Source: Bowmanella dokdonensis
Lineage (GTDB): Bacteria; Pseudomonadota; Gammaproteobacteria; Enterobacterales; Alteromonadaceae
DNA: 64,000 nt
NCBI RefSeq assembly: GCF_017254865.1
Contig: NZ_JAFKCV010000006.1
Coordinates: 62,001-126,000 of the forward strand
Reading direction: 5' to 3'
In this document: in pieces, positions 45,355 through 54,323 of the stretch
Position numbering within the stretch: the first letter of the stretch is position 1
Layout: each line of letters opens with the position of its first letter
Made by a program: the position numbers and the translations under genes
The notes under the pieces: generated by a model
The model's database searches: none
The model's input: only the letters and a program-made list of their open reading frames with translations
Told to the model about the DNA's origin: nothing

Positions 45355-46320
45355 CAGGATGGCCGAACCGGTGAGTTCCCTGCCTTCCAGATCCCGGTGC
45401 GCCTGCTGGATATCAGACAGGGCATAACGCCGGCCTACCTGCGCCTCGAGGCCGCCGCTGAGTAATTGCTCAAACAGCAGGCCGCTGAGGGCATTCAAGG
45501 CCTCCCGGCTGGCCACATAATCGAACAGCCGGGGGCGGGTGACAAACAAAGAGCCCCTTTTACTCAGATCGAGCAGGGAAAAATCCTCCACTGCCCCGGA
45601 GGCGTTACCGAAGGAAACCATCAGCCCCAACGGCGCCAGACAGTCCAGTGATCCGGTGAAGGTGGCCTTGCCGACACTGTCATATACCACGGGTACGCCC
45701 TGTCCGTCAGTCAGTTCACGCACACGGCTGACAAAATTCTGGGCATTGTAATTGATCACTTCCCAGCAGCCATGCTCCCGGGCCATGGCCACCTTCTTCT
45801 CCGAACCGGCGGTGCCGATCATCTTCACCCCCAGGGCCCTGGCCCACTGACAGGCAATCAGGCCAACCCCGCCGGCGGCGGCATGGAAAACCATGGTCTG
45901 GCCAGGTTTGAGCGCATAGGTGCGGTGAAACAGATAAGCCACCGTCAGTCCCTTTAGCATCACTGCAGCAGCGGTTTCAAAATCGATGGCATCCGGCAGC
46001 CTGACCAGCACAGAGGCGGGAATGAGGCGGTAGGTAGCGTAGGCACCGGTGGGGCCGCCGGCATAGGCCACTCTGTCCCCAGCCTGGAATTCGCGCACAT
46101 TGTCCCCGACCGCCTCAACAATACCCGCTCCTTCCAGCCCCAGCCCGCCGGGCAGTGCCTGGGGATACAGTCCGGTGCGAAAATACACATCGATATAGTT
46201 AAGGCCAACGGCATACTGGCGCAGCAGCACCTGATCAGGCCCGGGCCGCTGCGGCTCATCCTGTATCAGTTGCATCACCTCTGGCCCGCCTGTGGTGTTT
46301 ATCCGGACTCGCTGATTCAT
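45346..46320 (-). CDS. NADPH:quinone oxidoreductase, zeta-crystallin type
   Basis: A 324-residue medium-chain zinc-free oxidoreductase. The N-terminal region GLNYIDVYFRTGLYP near residue 37 is diagnostic of the QOR/zeta-crystallin group; the nucleotide motif is AAAGGVGLIACQWA near 148. It reduces quinones with NADPH. ATG 46320 follows GGGAG. It overlaps the GDPD gene at its 3' end and lies downstream of the ftsN-like gene where hslVU is often found in relatives. Confidence 0.9.
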   Translation of the reverse strand: MNQRVRINTTGGPEVMQLIQDEPQRPGPDQVLLRQYAVGLNYIDVYFRTGLYPQALPGGLGLEGAGIVEAVGDNVREFQAGDRVAYAGGPTGAYATYRLIPASVLVRLPDAIDFETAAAVMLKGLTVAYLFHRTYALKPGQTMVFHAAAGGVGLIACQWARALGVKMIGTAGSEKKVAMAREHGCWEVINYNAQNFVSRVRELTDGQGVPVVYDSVGKATFTGSLDCLAPLGLMVSFGNASGAVEDFSLLDLSKRGSLFVTRPRLFDYVASREALNALSGLLFEQLLSGGLEAQVGRRYALSDIQQAHRDLEGRELTGSAILLP

Positions 46321-46355
46321 TTGTCGCTCCCTGATTGCTGACTAACAGACCTAGT

Positions 46356-46889
46356 CTAGTCGAGGTTCCAGTTCCAGATCTGGCAGGTGGTAATACCGGT
46401 ATCGCGAATGGCATGGCGATCCTTCTCGGCCTCGCGCTTGCGCTCATAGGGACCGAGGATGACCCGGTACCAGCGGCCGTTGCTGCCGTCGCTGGGACGA
46501 ACCTGGGATTCCAGGCCGACAAAAGCAATCCTGGCACGCATTTCCTCCGCCTGGCTGGGATTTCTGAACGAACCGCACTGCATCAGCCAGCGGATACCGT
46601 CATCCTGAGCGTCGGGCACGTCCACCTCCACAGTCTGATTGGGCAGTACTTCGATAAATTCCCACTTTTCTTCCGGCGGTTTGGGCAGCGGTTGAGGCTT
46701 GCCGGAGGGTTGTTGCTGGGCTGCCCCCTGGGGATCGGCCGACTCCGCACTGTCCTTAATGGTCCAGAGGAAGAAGGCAAACCCACCCAGCAATGCCAGG
46801 GTGATAATAATTCGAAGCCAGGGTAAGGGAGGCTTGGGTGGCGGAGCCTTGGGGGCCCGGCCGCGGGAAACATAGTCTTTCTGTGCCAT
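46356..46889 (-). CDS. ftsN: FtsN-like SPOR domain protein
   Basis: A 177-residue bitopic protein: a short basic and proline-rich cytoplasmic tail, one membrane helix at about 26-44, a Gln/Pro-rich periplasmic linker, and a C-terminal SPOR domain (about 95-177; FRNPSQAEEMRARIAFVGL and WYRVILGPYERKREAEKDR) that binds denuded peptidoglycan at the septum. The position next to priA is as in E. coli priA-cytR-ftsN. It is shorter than E. coli FtsN because the linker is short. Confidence 0.88.
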   Translation of the reverse strand: MAQKDYVSRGRAPKAPPPKPPLPWLRIIITLALLGGFAFFLWTIKDSAESADPQGAAQQQPSGKPQPLPKPPEEKWEFIEVLPNQTVEVDVPDAQDDGIRWLMQCGSFRNPSQAEEMRARIAFVGLESQVRPSDGSNGRWYRVILGPYERKREAEKDRHAIRDTGITTCQIWNWNLD

Positions 46890-47008
46890 AAGTCAGCGCT
46901 CTGATTAGATGAATGCACGATGCTCTTAGCGTATTGCCCTTCAGCGGGCTGTTGTTGTCGGCATCGGAACGACAGATTCTACCTATTGTGCTGGTAAGGA
47001 CAATGGAT

Positions 47009-49201
47009 TCAGGTGAAATCCTGCGGATCCAGGTCCAACGACCAGCGCACCTTGCCTGCCAGGGGCAGTTTCTCGATCTGACTCATCAGGCCATGCAGAT
47101 GCTGCTGGATGCCGGTGCGATGTTCCGACTGCAGCAGCAACTGCATCCGGTAGCGCCCCTGGCGTTTTTCCATCAGGGCCGGCAGCGGGCCTATGCTGGT
47201 CAGGCCCTGCCTGCCGGCAAGGAGGCCTTTGACTTGCATCAGGAATTCATGGGCCTGTCTGGCCTCGTTGGCCTCGCTGCGAAACAGTGCCTGGTAGCTG
47301 AACGGAGGCAGGGCGGCGAAGCGGCGTTCCTGCAGGGCAAGCCGTGCAAAATGCTGATAGCCGTTATGCAGCAGATCCTGCAACAGGGGATGCTGGGGAT
47401 GATGAGTCTGCAACCAGAGTTCTCCCTGGATATGGGCCCGGCCTGCCCGGCCGGCCACCTGAGTGATCAACTGGGCCAGTTTCTCCGCCGCTCTGTAATC
47501 AGCGCTGTACAGGGCGCCATCCACATCCAGTATCACCACCAGCGATACATTGGGAAAATGATGGCCCTTGGCCAGGATCTGGGTGCCAATCAGCAACTGA
47601 TGGGCGCCCTGGTTAATCTCATCCAGCAGGCTGTGCAGTTTGTCCTTACCTCTGGCCGAGTCGCTGTCGATGCGCACTGTGCTGATACCGGGAAACAGGC
47701 TGCTCAATCCCTGTTCCAGTTGCTCGGTGCCCAGGCCCACGGGTTGCAGGCCCACATGACCGCATTGGGTACAGTGGGGCGGCACTGTTTTAGCGTCGCC
47801 ACAGTGATGACACTGTAACTTGTTCAGGCTGCGGTGCAGGGTATAGCTTCGGTCACAGCGACGACATTCCTCCACATGGCCGCACTGATGACAAATCAGG
47901 GCAGGCGCATAGCCGCGCCGGTTGATAAACAGCATGACCTGGTGTCCGGCCTGAAGGTGCTGGCGGATCCGTTGCTGCATGGCCGTCGCCAGACCAAATT
48001 CCAGCTTCTGACCCTTTAGATCCAATAGCTGATGACGCACGGCCTGGGCCCCCCCGGCGCGGCTTTTCAGGCTCAGATGCTGGTATTTTCCACTCAGGGC
48101 ATTGTTCAGGCTTTCCAGTGAGGGGGTGGCACTGCCCAGCAGCAGGGGAATGCCTTCAAGCCTGGCGCGCACCACGGCCATGTCCCGGGCGTGGTAGCGC
48201 CAGCCGTCCTGCTGCTTGTAGGAACTGTCGTGTTCTTCATCCACTATGATCATGCCGGGGGATTGCAGCGGCGTAAAAATTGCCGAGCGGGTACCGATGA
48301 TGATGCCCAGTTCCCCCTCCCTGGCCTGCTGCCAGACCAGCATGCGCTCATTGTCGGTCAGGCCCGAGTGCAGCACCCCCACGGGCAGGCCAAATCTGAG
48401 TTCGAAACGCTGCACCGTCTGCGGGGTCAGGCCGATCTCCGGCACCAGGATCAGTACCTGTTTGCCTTCGGCCAGCAGCGGCTCAATGGCCTGCAGATAG
48501 ACTTCCGTCTTACCGGATCCCGTTACCCCTTCAAGCAGAAAACAACTGTACCTGTCACTGCCATGGGCAATGGCCGTCACCGCCAGGGACTGCTCCAGAT
48601 TAGACTTAGGTTTGTCCGCAAGCTCAATCCGGGCCGGCCAGTCCGGGTCCGGGAGGTGTTCGAGGTATGTCTCTTCCACCAGGCCTTTTTCGGTCAGTTT
48701 CTTTATCAGGGAGGAGGTAAAATCCTGTAACAACAGGGCATGTGGCTGGGGAGCGCTGGCCAGTCTTTCCAGCAGAGCTCTTTGCCGGGGGGATCGATTC
48801 AGGCTGGCAGGTTCGGTGTCGCGCCCAGCATCAGTCAGTTGCCAGGCCTTTTGCTGGCGTACCGCGGGTTGCCCCTTACGCAGGCTGACCGGCAATGCCG
48901 TATGGATGACCTCCCCAAGGGGATGTTGATAGTACTGACTGGCCCAGTTCAGCCATTCCAGGGTGAGATCGCTCAGCACACAAGCATCATCCAGCAGAGT
49001 TTCCAGCGTCTTGATCTTTTCTGCGGCCAGCTCAGTGTCAGGGCTCAACCCCAGCACCACCCCCACCAGCTTGCGCCGGCCGAAGGGCACCAACACCCGC
49101 ATCCCCAGGGCAATACTGCACTGCAGGGAGGACGGCACCTGATAATCAAACAGGCTGCGCATGGGAACGGGCAGTGCAACTTGGGCAAACAACTGATTCA
49201 T
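47009..49201 (-). CDS. priA: Primosomal protein N', replication restart helicase PriA
   Basis: PriA recognises stalled forks and loads the replisome. The 730-residue protein has an N-terminal DNA-binding domain (about 1-180), helicase motifs (LLEGVTGSGKTEVYL near 224; DEEHDSSYKQQDGWRYHARD near 322) and the zinc-binding Cys cluster (CHQCGHVEECRRCDRSY and CHHCGDAK near 440-470), followed by HVGLQPVGLGTEQLEQGL. It is transcribed away from rpmE and toward the ftsN-like gene. Confidence 0.97.
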   Translation of the reverse strand: MNQLFAQVALPVPMRSLFDYQVPSSLQCSIALGMRVLVPFGRRKLVGVVLGLSPDTELAAEKIKTLETLLDDACVLSDLTLEWLNWASQYYQHPLGEVIHTALPVSLRKGQPAVRQQKAWQLTDAGRDTEPASLNRSPRQRALLERLASAPQPHALLLQDFTSSLIKKLTEKGLVEETYLEHLPDPDWPARIELADKPKSNLEQSLAVTAIAHGSDRYSCFLLEGVTGSGKTEVYLQAIEPLLAEGKQVLILVPEIGLTPQTVQRFELRFGLPVGVLHSGLTDNERMLVWQQAREGELGIIIGTRSAIFTPLQSPGMIIVDEEHDSSYKQQDGWRYHARDMAVVRARLEGIPLLLGSATPSLESLNNALSGKYQHLSLKSRAGGAQAVRHQLLDLKGQKLEFGLATAMQQRIRQHLQAGHQVMLFINRRGYAPALICHQCGHVEECRRCDRSYTLHRSLNKLQCHHCGDAKTVPPHCTQCGHVGLQPVGLGTEQLEQGLSSLFPGISTVRIDSDSARGKDKLHSLLDEINQGAHQLLIGTQILAKGHHFPNVSLVVILDVDGALYSADYRAAEKLAQLITQVAGRAGRAHIQGELWLQTHHPQHPLLQDLLHNGYQHFARLALQERRFAALPPFSYQALFRSEANEARQAHEFLMQVKGLLAGRQGLTSIGPLPALMEKRQGRYRMQLLLQSEHRTGIQQHLHGLMSQIEKLPLAGKVRWSLDLDPQDFT

Positions 49202-49407
49202 CTGACCTTTTCGGATTTATGCAGGGTGCGGATGTCGGGTTTCTGGTGAATAATTCGGCAAACACTGCTTGAATCGCCAGGGGGGATACATTAATATGCG
49301 CGCCTCCCGGCGGCAAGCCGCCATTATTAGTAATTCACGTATGGTGCCAGTCGAGGCCAGCAAGGCTTTGGATTGGAGAGCGATACGGCCTGTTGATGAG
49401 GTAACCC

Positions 49408-49620
49408 ATGAAACAAGGTATCCACCCAGACTACCAGGAAGTGACAGCCACCTGCTCTTGCGGCAACAAAATTGCTGTTCGCTCCACCCTGAAAAAAGAC
49501 ATCTTCCTGGACGTATGTTCAGAGTGTCACCCTTTCTACACCGGTAAGCAGCGTAACGTTGACACCGGCGGCCGTGTTGATCGCTTCAACAAGCGTTTCG
49601 GCGTACTGGCCAAGAAATAA
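49408..49620 (+). CDS. rpmE: 50S ribosomal protein L31, zinc-binding form
   Basis: Ribosomal protein L31 of 70 residues with the Cys-type zinc site: Cys16 and Cys18 (ATCSCGN) and Cys37 and Cys40 (DVCSECHPF). This is the C+ form, replaced by a zinc-free paralogue under zinc starvation in many bacteria. ATG 49408 follows GATGAGGTAACCC. The leader from 49202 to 49407 could hold an L31 autoregulatory RNA, known in gammaproteobacteria, but I cannot assign it. Confidence 0.97.
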   Translation: MKQGIHPDYQEVTATCSCGNKIAVRSTLKKDIFLDVCSECHPFYTGKQRNVDTGGRVDRFNKRFGVLAKK

Positions 49621-49640
49621 GCAGCAATGCTTGTTTGAGA

Positions 49641-49663
49641 AAAGGCGCTACGGCGCCTTTTTT
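49641..49663 (+). terminator. Intrinsic terminator of rpmE
   Basis: AAAGGCGC at 49641-49648 and GCGCCTTT at 49653-49660 flank a TACG tetraloop closed by C-G, and a T-run continues to 49663. This is a strong rho-independent terminator. Confidence 0.88.
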
Positions 49664-49936
49664 GTGTCTGTTTTCTGCCGCTGCGACTCCAGGCCACTGA
49701 ACAGTTTCTCAGGCTTAGGCGCAGAGAAAGATCTTTAGGTGAGACAATGCCTTCCGATCATTCCTCAACACGTTAAACCCTTCGGCTTTGCATTTAGACC
49801 ACCTGGAAAGCGGTGGCTCATGAAAGTTCGCTCTTCACCTTATGACAGGTGAGAGACAGGAAATCGGCCGGGCGCCAGAAGCAGTTACTTTCCGCAGAGC
49901 CGCGATTGGCAATCCTTGCTTGTTTATACTTATGGC

Positions 49937-50010
49937 ATTTAACGCCCGTCATACCGGCAACTTGTTGCGAGTCGAGCGCCAAAGGCGCAGTGCACTGGCA
50001 TTTGTTAGCC
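49937..50010 (-). other. Integron attC-like recombination site
   Basis: Read on the minus strand, the site opens with GGCTAACAAATGCC (50010-49997) and ends with GACGGGCGTTAAAT (49950-49937). These fit the TAACAAA...GGCGTTA ends of Vibrio-type attC sites, and GTTAAAT fits the GTTRRRY core. Imperfect palindromic arms, including GCAACAAGTTGC, lie between. It sits four bases after the protease stop codon, as in a gene cassette. No integrase gene or second attC is in the window. Confidence 0.65.
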
Positions 50011-50014
50011 GTCA

Positions 50015-50821
50015 TTACGGCTGCTCCGCTATAACACCTTGTATCCATTTTTGATAATGACTTAACCGAACATTACAAGTGACTTGGCCGTATCGCCCTG
50101 GCGTTCTGTTGGTACTTTGCAGATCCGTCCAAGAAGTCAAACCAGCTAACAGCCATCCCGTTTTATCCTCAATCAAAACTGGTCCACCACTATCGCCATT
50201 TCCCGATCCTCCTTCAAGAGGTAAGGCATCCACCGAGTTGTCAAACAGATAGCAGAGCCATCGGCCATCCGCGCTCGTAACCTTATTGTAAGCACGACGA
50301 AGTTCTGTACGATGGGGATCGCTGAATCCATAACCACTCGCACCATTGCCTGTAGCGCCTTTTCCGATAACCTTAACGGTTTGTCCAAATTCGCGATTAC
50401 CACTAAAAACAGACACAGGTGCGACATCGGGGATGGGCTTAGCTAATTTCACCAGAGCGATATCATCCGACGATGCGAGCAGAACCCTGAAAAGCGTCCA
50501 ATCCCAGGTCGCCAGCGCTTGCTCGAGTAGCTGTTTCGGCGGCGCTTTATAACCGGGATGTATCTCAATACGCTCAACAGCTCTGGATGTACCGCCTACC
50601 ATAATTTGTTTGATTTCATCTTGCCATGTGACCGCATGAGCAGCAGTAACAACCCATTGCGGCGCAATTAATACGCCATGCCCCTCACCAGGCATGTCAG
50701 CAAGTGCCGGAAACTCTGTAGTCTGAATTCGATACTTTGAATCGTTAACGTCATGTCGAATGACGATGGCGCTTACGCTGAAAGAGAGTACCAACAGGGT
50801 GCAAAGCAAAACTCGGGGCAT
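50015..50821 (-). CDS. Secreted trypsin-like serine protease, cassette-like
   Basis: A 268-residue S1-family protease with a signal peptide (about 1-18, ending SVSA). The triad is visible: His in VVTAAHAV near residue 62, Asp in SSDDIALVKL near 118 and Ser in GNGDSGGPV near 212. ATG 50821 follows GGAAAGATAA. The stop lies just before the attC-like site, so the gene looks like a captured integron cassette; base composition here is also less GC-rich than the neighbours. The substrate is unknown. Confidence 0.85.
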   Translation of the reverse strand: MPRVLLCTLLVLSFSVSAIVIRHDVNDSKYRIQTTEFPALADMPGEGHGVLIAPQWVVTAAHAVTWQDEIKQIMVGGTSRAVERIEIHPGYKAPPKQLLEQALATWDWTLFRVLLASSDDIALVKLAKPIPDVAPVSVFSGNREFGQTVKVIGKGATGNGASGYGFSDPHRTELRRAYNKVTSADGRWLCYLFDNSVDALPLEGGSGNGDSGGPVLIEDKTGWLLAGLTSWTDLQSTNRTPGRYGQVTCNVRLSHYQKWIQGVIAEQP

Positions 50822-51535
50822 TTATCTTTCCTTTGACCCTCTTCACAAGGGCCGGTTAATCTTCCTTGTTGGGCCGCCGCTAGCGGGCTATGGGGATCCG
50901 ATTGCGTGGATTGGCAATACTATGCCCCGGTTGGCGGTAGGCTGCAATCTTCTGATAGCTTGTGGTGGTCGCCATCGGTTATTTCAGGTGGCAGAACAGG
51001 TGCAGAGACAAGTTTCAGCAGCCGTCTTCCCAAGCAGGCCATCTGCCTGCAAACCACTTACTTACAGGTAGAGAAAAGGATGTCGGAGTGAAGCCTCCAT
51101 GGAAGGATGCATGACGTGTCTTCGAAGGCCGATCCGGCGCTGCCTTTTATCTTCTTTATTTGATTCCACATACCTCTGGGCGCTTTAATCAGAGATCCTG
51201 AAATACGGCCAGGATAAAAATCGCCATTCAAAGAAAATTCCTTCAACTGCATGATTACCCAGACGGTTTATCCCCAATTTGTCTGATTAATTCAGCCTTG
51301 GCCAGCTTGCCGCCGGATAGACTTTCGGCCATCTTGCATAATTACTCACCTACCCTAAGCCCTTATTCAGACTGGTTTTTTTATAGAGCAAATTGGCGCT
51401 GCACCGGGCACTTCTGATCTGATATGTTAGGCTTATGGGCCGTGTTACATTGCCCGCCCAAAATAACAAGAATCCCGGCCAGGGATCATAATAACCAGAA
51501 CCCGTTACCCGTACCCAACTCAATCAGAGGCAATC
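50822..51535 (+). other. Gene-poor interval between the cassette-like gene and malic enzyme
   Basis: I see no gene I can support here. A 61-codon frame (50906-51091, ending VEKRMSE) and a minus-strand 64-codon frame (51058-51252) have no recognisable family or good ribosome binding site. The stretch is lower in coding-like character than the rest and could be remnants of lost cassettes. The maeB promoter should be near its right end. Confidence 0.4.
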
Positions 51536-52780
51536 ATGGCCGATTTTCGTCAAAAAGCACTGGACTACCACGCCAAACCCGTCCCCGGGAAGATCAGTAT
51601 CGAACTCACCAAGCCGGCCGAAAGCGTCGGCGATCTGGCCCTGGCCTACAGCCCCGGCGTGGCCGAACCCGTCAAGGAGATTGCCGCCAACCCTGATGCG
51701 GCTTATCTGTACACCGGCAAAGGCAATATGGTAGCGGTGATTTCCAACGGCACCGCCATCCTCGGCCTGGGTAATCTCGGCCCACTGGCCTCCAAGCCCG
51801 TGATGGAAGGCAAGGCCTTACTGTTTAAGCGCTTCGCCGGCCTGGACGCCATCGATATCGAGGTGAAGCACCGCACCACAGAGGACTTTATCACCACGGT
51901 GGCCAATATCGCCGACACCTTCGGCGGTATCAACCTGGAAGATATCAAAGCTCCCGAGTGTTTTGAGATAGAGCAGGAACTGATCAAGCGCTGCAAAGTA
52001 CCGGTCTTCCATGACGACCAGCATGGCACCGCCATCGTCACCGCTGCCGGCATGCTTAATGCGCTGGAAATCCAGGGTAAGAAACTGCACGACGTCACCA
52101 TCGTCTGTATGGGCGCCGGTGCCGCTGCCGTGGCCTGTATGGAGCTCTTGATTAAATGCGGCGCTCAGCGTGAGCGCATCTATATGCTGGACCGCAAAGG
52201 GGTGATTCATACACGTCGCGACGATCTGACTCCCCATAAACAGTTGTTTGCCAATAACACCGACAAGCGCACCCTGGAAGATGTGATGGAGGAAGCGGAT
52301 GTGTTTGTCGGCGTCTCCGGCCCGGACGTGCTGCCGCCGGAAGCCCTGAAGCTGATGGCGCCCAATCCTGTGGTCTTCGCCTGCTCCAATCCGGATCCGG
52401 AAATCCGTCCCGAGTTGGCCCATGCGGTACGCGACGATCTGATTATGGCTACCGGTCGTTCCGACTACCCCAATCAGGTCAACAATGTACTCTGTTTCCC
52501 CTTTATCTTCCGCGGCGCGCTGGATGTGAGGGCCTCGGCCATCAATGATGAGATGAAAGTGGCGGCGGTGGATGCCATCCGTAATATCGCCAGGGAGCCC
52601 GTACCGGACACCGTGCTCCGGGCCGCCGATGTCAAGGAGCTGAACTTCGGCCGTGAGTATATTATCCCCAAACCCATGGATCCCCGCCTGTGCCAGCGGG
52701 TGGCCAGGGCTGTGGCCCAGGCCGCCATCGATTCAGGGGTGGCGGCACTGGAAGAGCTGCCGCCCGGGTATATGGAGTGA
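51536..52780 (+). CDS. Malic enzyme (short form)
   Basis: A 414-residue malate dehydrogenase (oxaloacetate-decarboxylating), giving pyruvate, CO2 and NAD(P)H. It matches the N-terminal malic domain of MaeB but ends before the phosphotransacetylase domain, so this is the short form. Motifs: LALAYSPGVAEPVKEI near residue 35, the catalytic lysine and metal region near 70-140 (FHDDQHGTAIVTAAG near 160) and the nucleotide loop MGAGAAAVAC near 190. Cofactor preference cannot be read with confidence. Confidence 0.95.
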   Translation: MADFRQKALDYHAKPVPGKISIELTKPAESVGDLALAYSPGVAEPVKEIAANPDAAYLYTGKGNMVAVISNGTAILGLGNLGPLASKPVMEGKALLFKRFAGLDAIDIEVKHRTTEDFITTVANIADTFGGINLEDIKAPECFEIEQELIKRCKVPVFHDDQHGTAIVTAAGMLNALEIQGKKLHDVTIVCMGAGAAAVACMELLIKCGAQRERIYMLDRKGVIHTRRDDLTPHKQLFANNTDKRTLEDVMEEADVFVGVSGPDVLPPEALKLMAPNPVVFACSNPDPEIRPELAHAVRDDLIMATGRSDYPNQVNNVLCFPFIFRGALDVRASAINDEMKVAAVDAIRNIAREPVPDTVLRAADVKELNFGREYIIPKPMDPRLCQRVARAVAQAAIDSGVAALEELPPGYME

Positions 52781-52840
52781 TCTGAGTAAGGGTTGAGGGA
52801 CTTTGTTACTTGTCCCTCGTCACTTGTCACGAGTTACCTG

Positions 52841-54136
52841 TCACTTATGCAGCTTCATATAATCCAGTGTCAGGTTAGTCAGCAGCTTCACCCCCAGTTT
52901 CATCCCTGACTCGTCAATTTTGAAGTCAGGGGTATGGTGGGGTGGGGCTTCTTCCTTGGGCAGGTCCAGGGGCTTACCACCGACAAACAGATACAGACCC
53001 GGCACTTCCTTCTGGAAGAAAGAGAAATCCTCGGCGCCGGTCACCGCCTTCACTTCCTCCACGTTTTCCTCACCAGCGGTACGCTTCAGGGTTGGCAACA
53101 TCTTGTCCATCAGGGCAGGATCGTTGTACGTCACAGGGTAACTGTAATCCAGCGGCAAAGTCACTTCGGCTTCGGCACGCATACTGTCGGCAATGCCCTT
53201 GGCTTTACGGTGTACCGCGGCATGCAGATCTTCACGCATGTCTTCGTCCAGGGTACGTATGGTGCCCACCAGTTCCACTTCGCTGGGAATGATATTGGAA
53301 CGGTTACCGCCATGGATAGAGCCCACCGTAATCACCGCCGCATCATCCACCAGCGGCAGCTCACGGCTGACGATGGTCTGCAGGCCCATGATTACCTGGG
53401 CCGCAGTGGTGACAGGATCCACGCTCAGCCAGGGGTAGGCGCCGTGGGCCTGTTTGCCCTTAATAACGATCTTGAAGGGATCGACCGCAGCCATAATGCC
53501 GCCATGACGGTATTCCACTACACCGACGTCCGTATCCGAGCTGATATGCAGGCCGAAGACGGTGTCCACGCCCTTCATGACTCCTTCCTGTACCATGACT
53601 TCGGCCCCGCCTGTCTCACCGGCTGGAGCCCCTTCCTCGGCCGGCTGGAAGATAAACTTGACCTTGCCGGTCAGCTCTGACTTCATGTCGGTTAGGATTT
53701 TGGCAGCCCCCATCAGCATGGCCATATGGGTATCGTGACCGCAGGCATGCATGACCGGCACTTCATTACCATTGTATTCCCCCTTTGCCCTGGAGCGAAA
53801 TGGCAGGTCGTTCTGCTCGGGCACCGGCAAGCCATCCATATCCGCCCGCAGTGCCACCACCGGGCCCGGCTTGCCCGAATCCAACACCGCTACCACCCCG
53901 GTACGGGCAATACCGGTTTGCACCTCAAGCCCCAGGCCTCGCAGGTACTTTTCAATATATTTGGCAGTTTCGAATTCGCGGTTGGACAGCTCGGGATGTT
54001 GATGGAAATGGCGTCGCCATTCGATGACCTTTGGTTCGATCTGATCGGCCATCTGGCTCACTGTCTGGCCATTGACCGGACCGGCGATAATGCCGCTCAG
54101 TCCGAGCAAACTTATGAGGGTTAAGGCTTTTTTCAT
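52841..54136 (-). CDS. Secreted M20 family amidohydrolase
   Basis: A 431-residue M20D-type peptidase/amidohydrolase (hippurate hydrolase, AbgB and IAA-amino acid hydrolase group). It has a signal peptide (about 1-22), a metal site with MHACGHDTHMAML near residue 130 and the catalytic Glu in FQPAEEGAP near 168, with GAEDFSFFQ near 365. It is expected to act in the periplasm on N-acylated amino acids; the exact substrate is unknown. It is convergent with the malic enzyme gene. Confidence 0.92.
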   Translation of the reverse strand: MKKALTLISLLGLSGIIAGPVNGQTVSQMADQIEPKVIEWRRHFHQHPELSNREFETAKYIEKYLRGLGLEVQTGIARTGVVAVLDSGKPGPVVALRADMDGLPVPEQNDLPFRSRAKGEYNGNEVPVMHACGHDTHMAMLMGAAKILTDMKSELTGKVKFIFQPAEEGAPAGETGGAEVMVQEGVMKGVDTVFGLHISSDTDVGVVEYRHGGIMAAVDPFKIVIKGKQAHGAYPWLSVDPVTTAAQVIMGLQTIVSRELPLVDDAAVITVGSIHGGNRSNIIPSEVELVGTIRTLDEDMREDLHAAVHRKAKGIADSMRAEAEVTLPLDYSYPVTYNDPALMDKMLPTLKRTAGEENVEEVKAVTGAEDFSFFQKEVPGLYLFVGGKPLDLPKEEAPPHHTPDFKIDESGMKLGVKLLTNLTLDYMKLHK

Positions 54137-54323
54137 TGTTTTTTTACCTGGCGAAAGAATGTGCTACCACTCTAGGGCTAAGTCCAGTGCAGCGTCAATG
54201 TCACTGGACCGGATTATTGGCTAATACCGACCGATAGAAAAACTAATCGGCTTGGACCTTGATTCCTCTCCGATCATCCCTAACCCTTATATGGGAAGGC
54301 AATCAATAAGAAACGGGAATAAG

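Noticed and set aside
49818-50048. 76-codon minus-strand frame over the attC-like site
   Set aside because: It has the look of the well-known spurious translation of attC sites and overlaps the protease stop.
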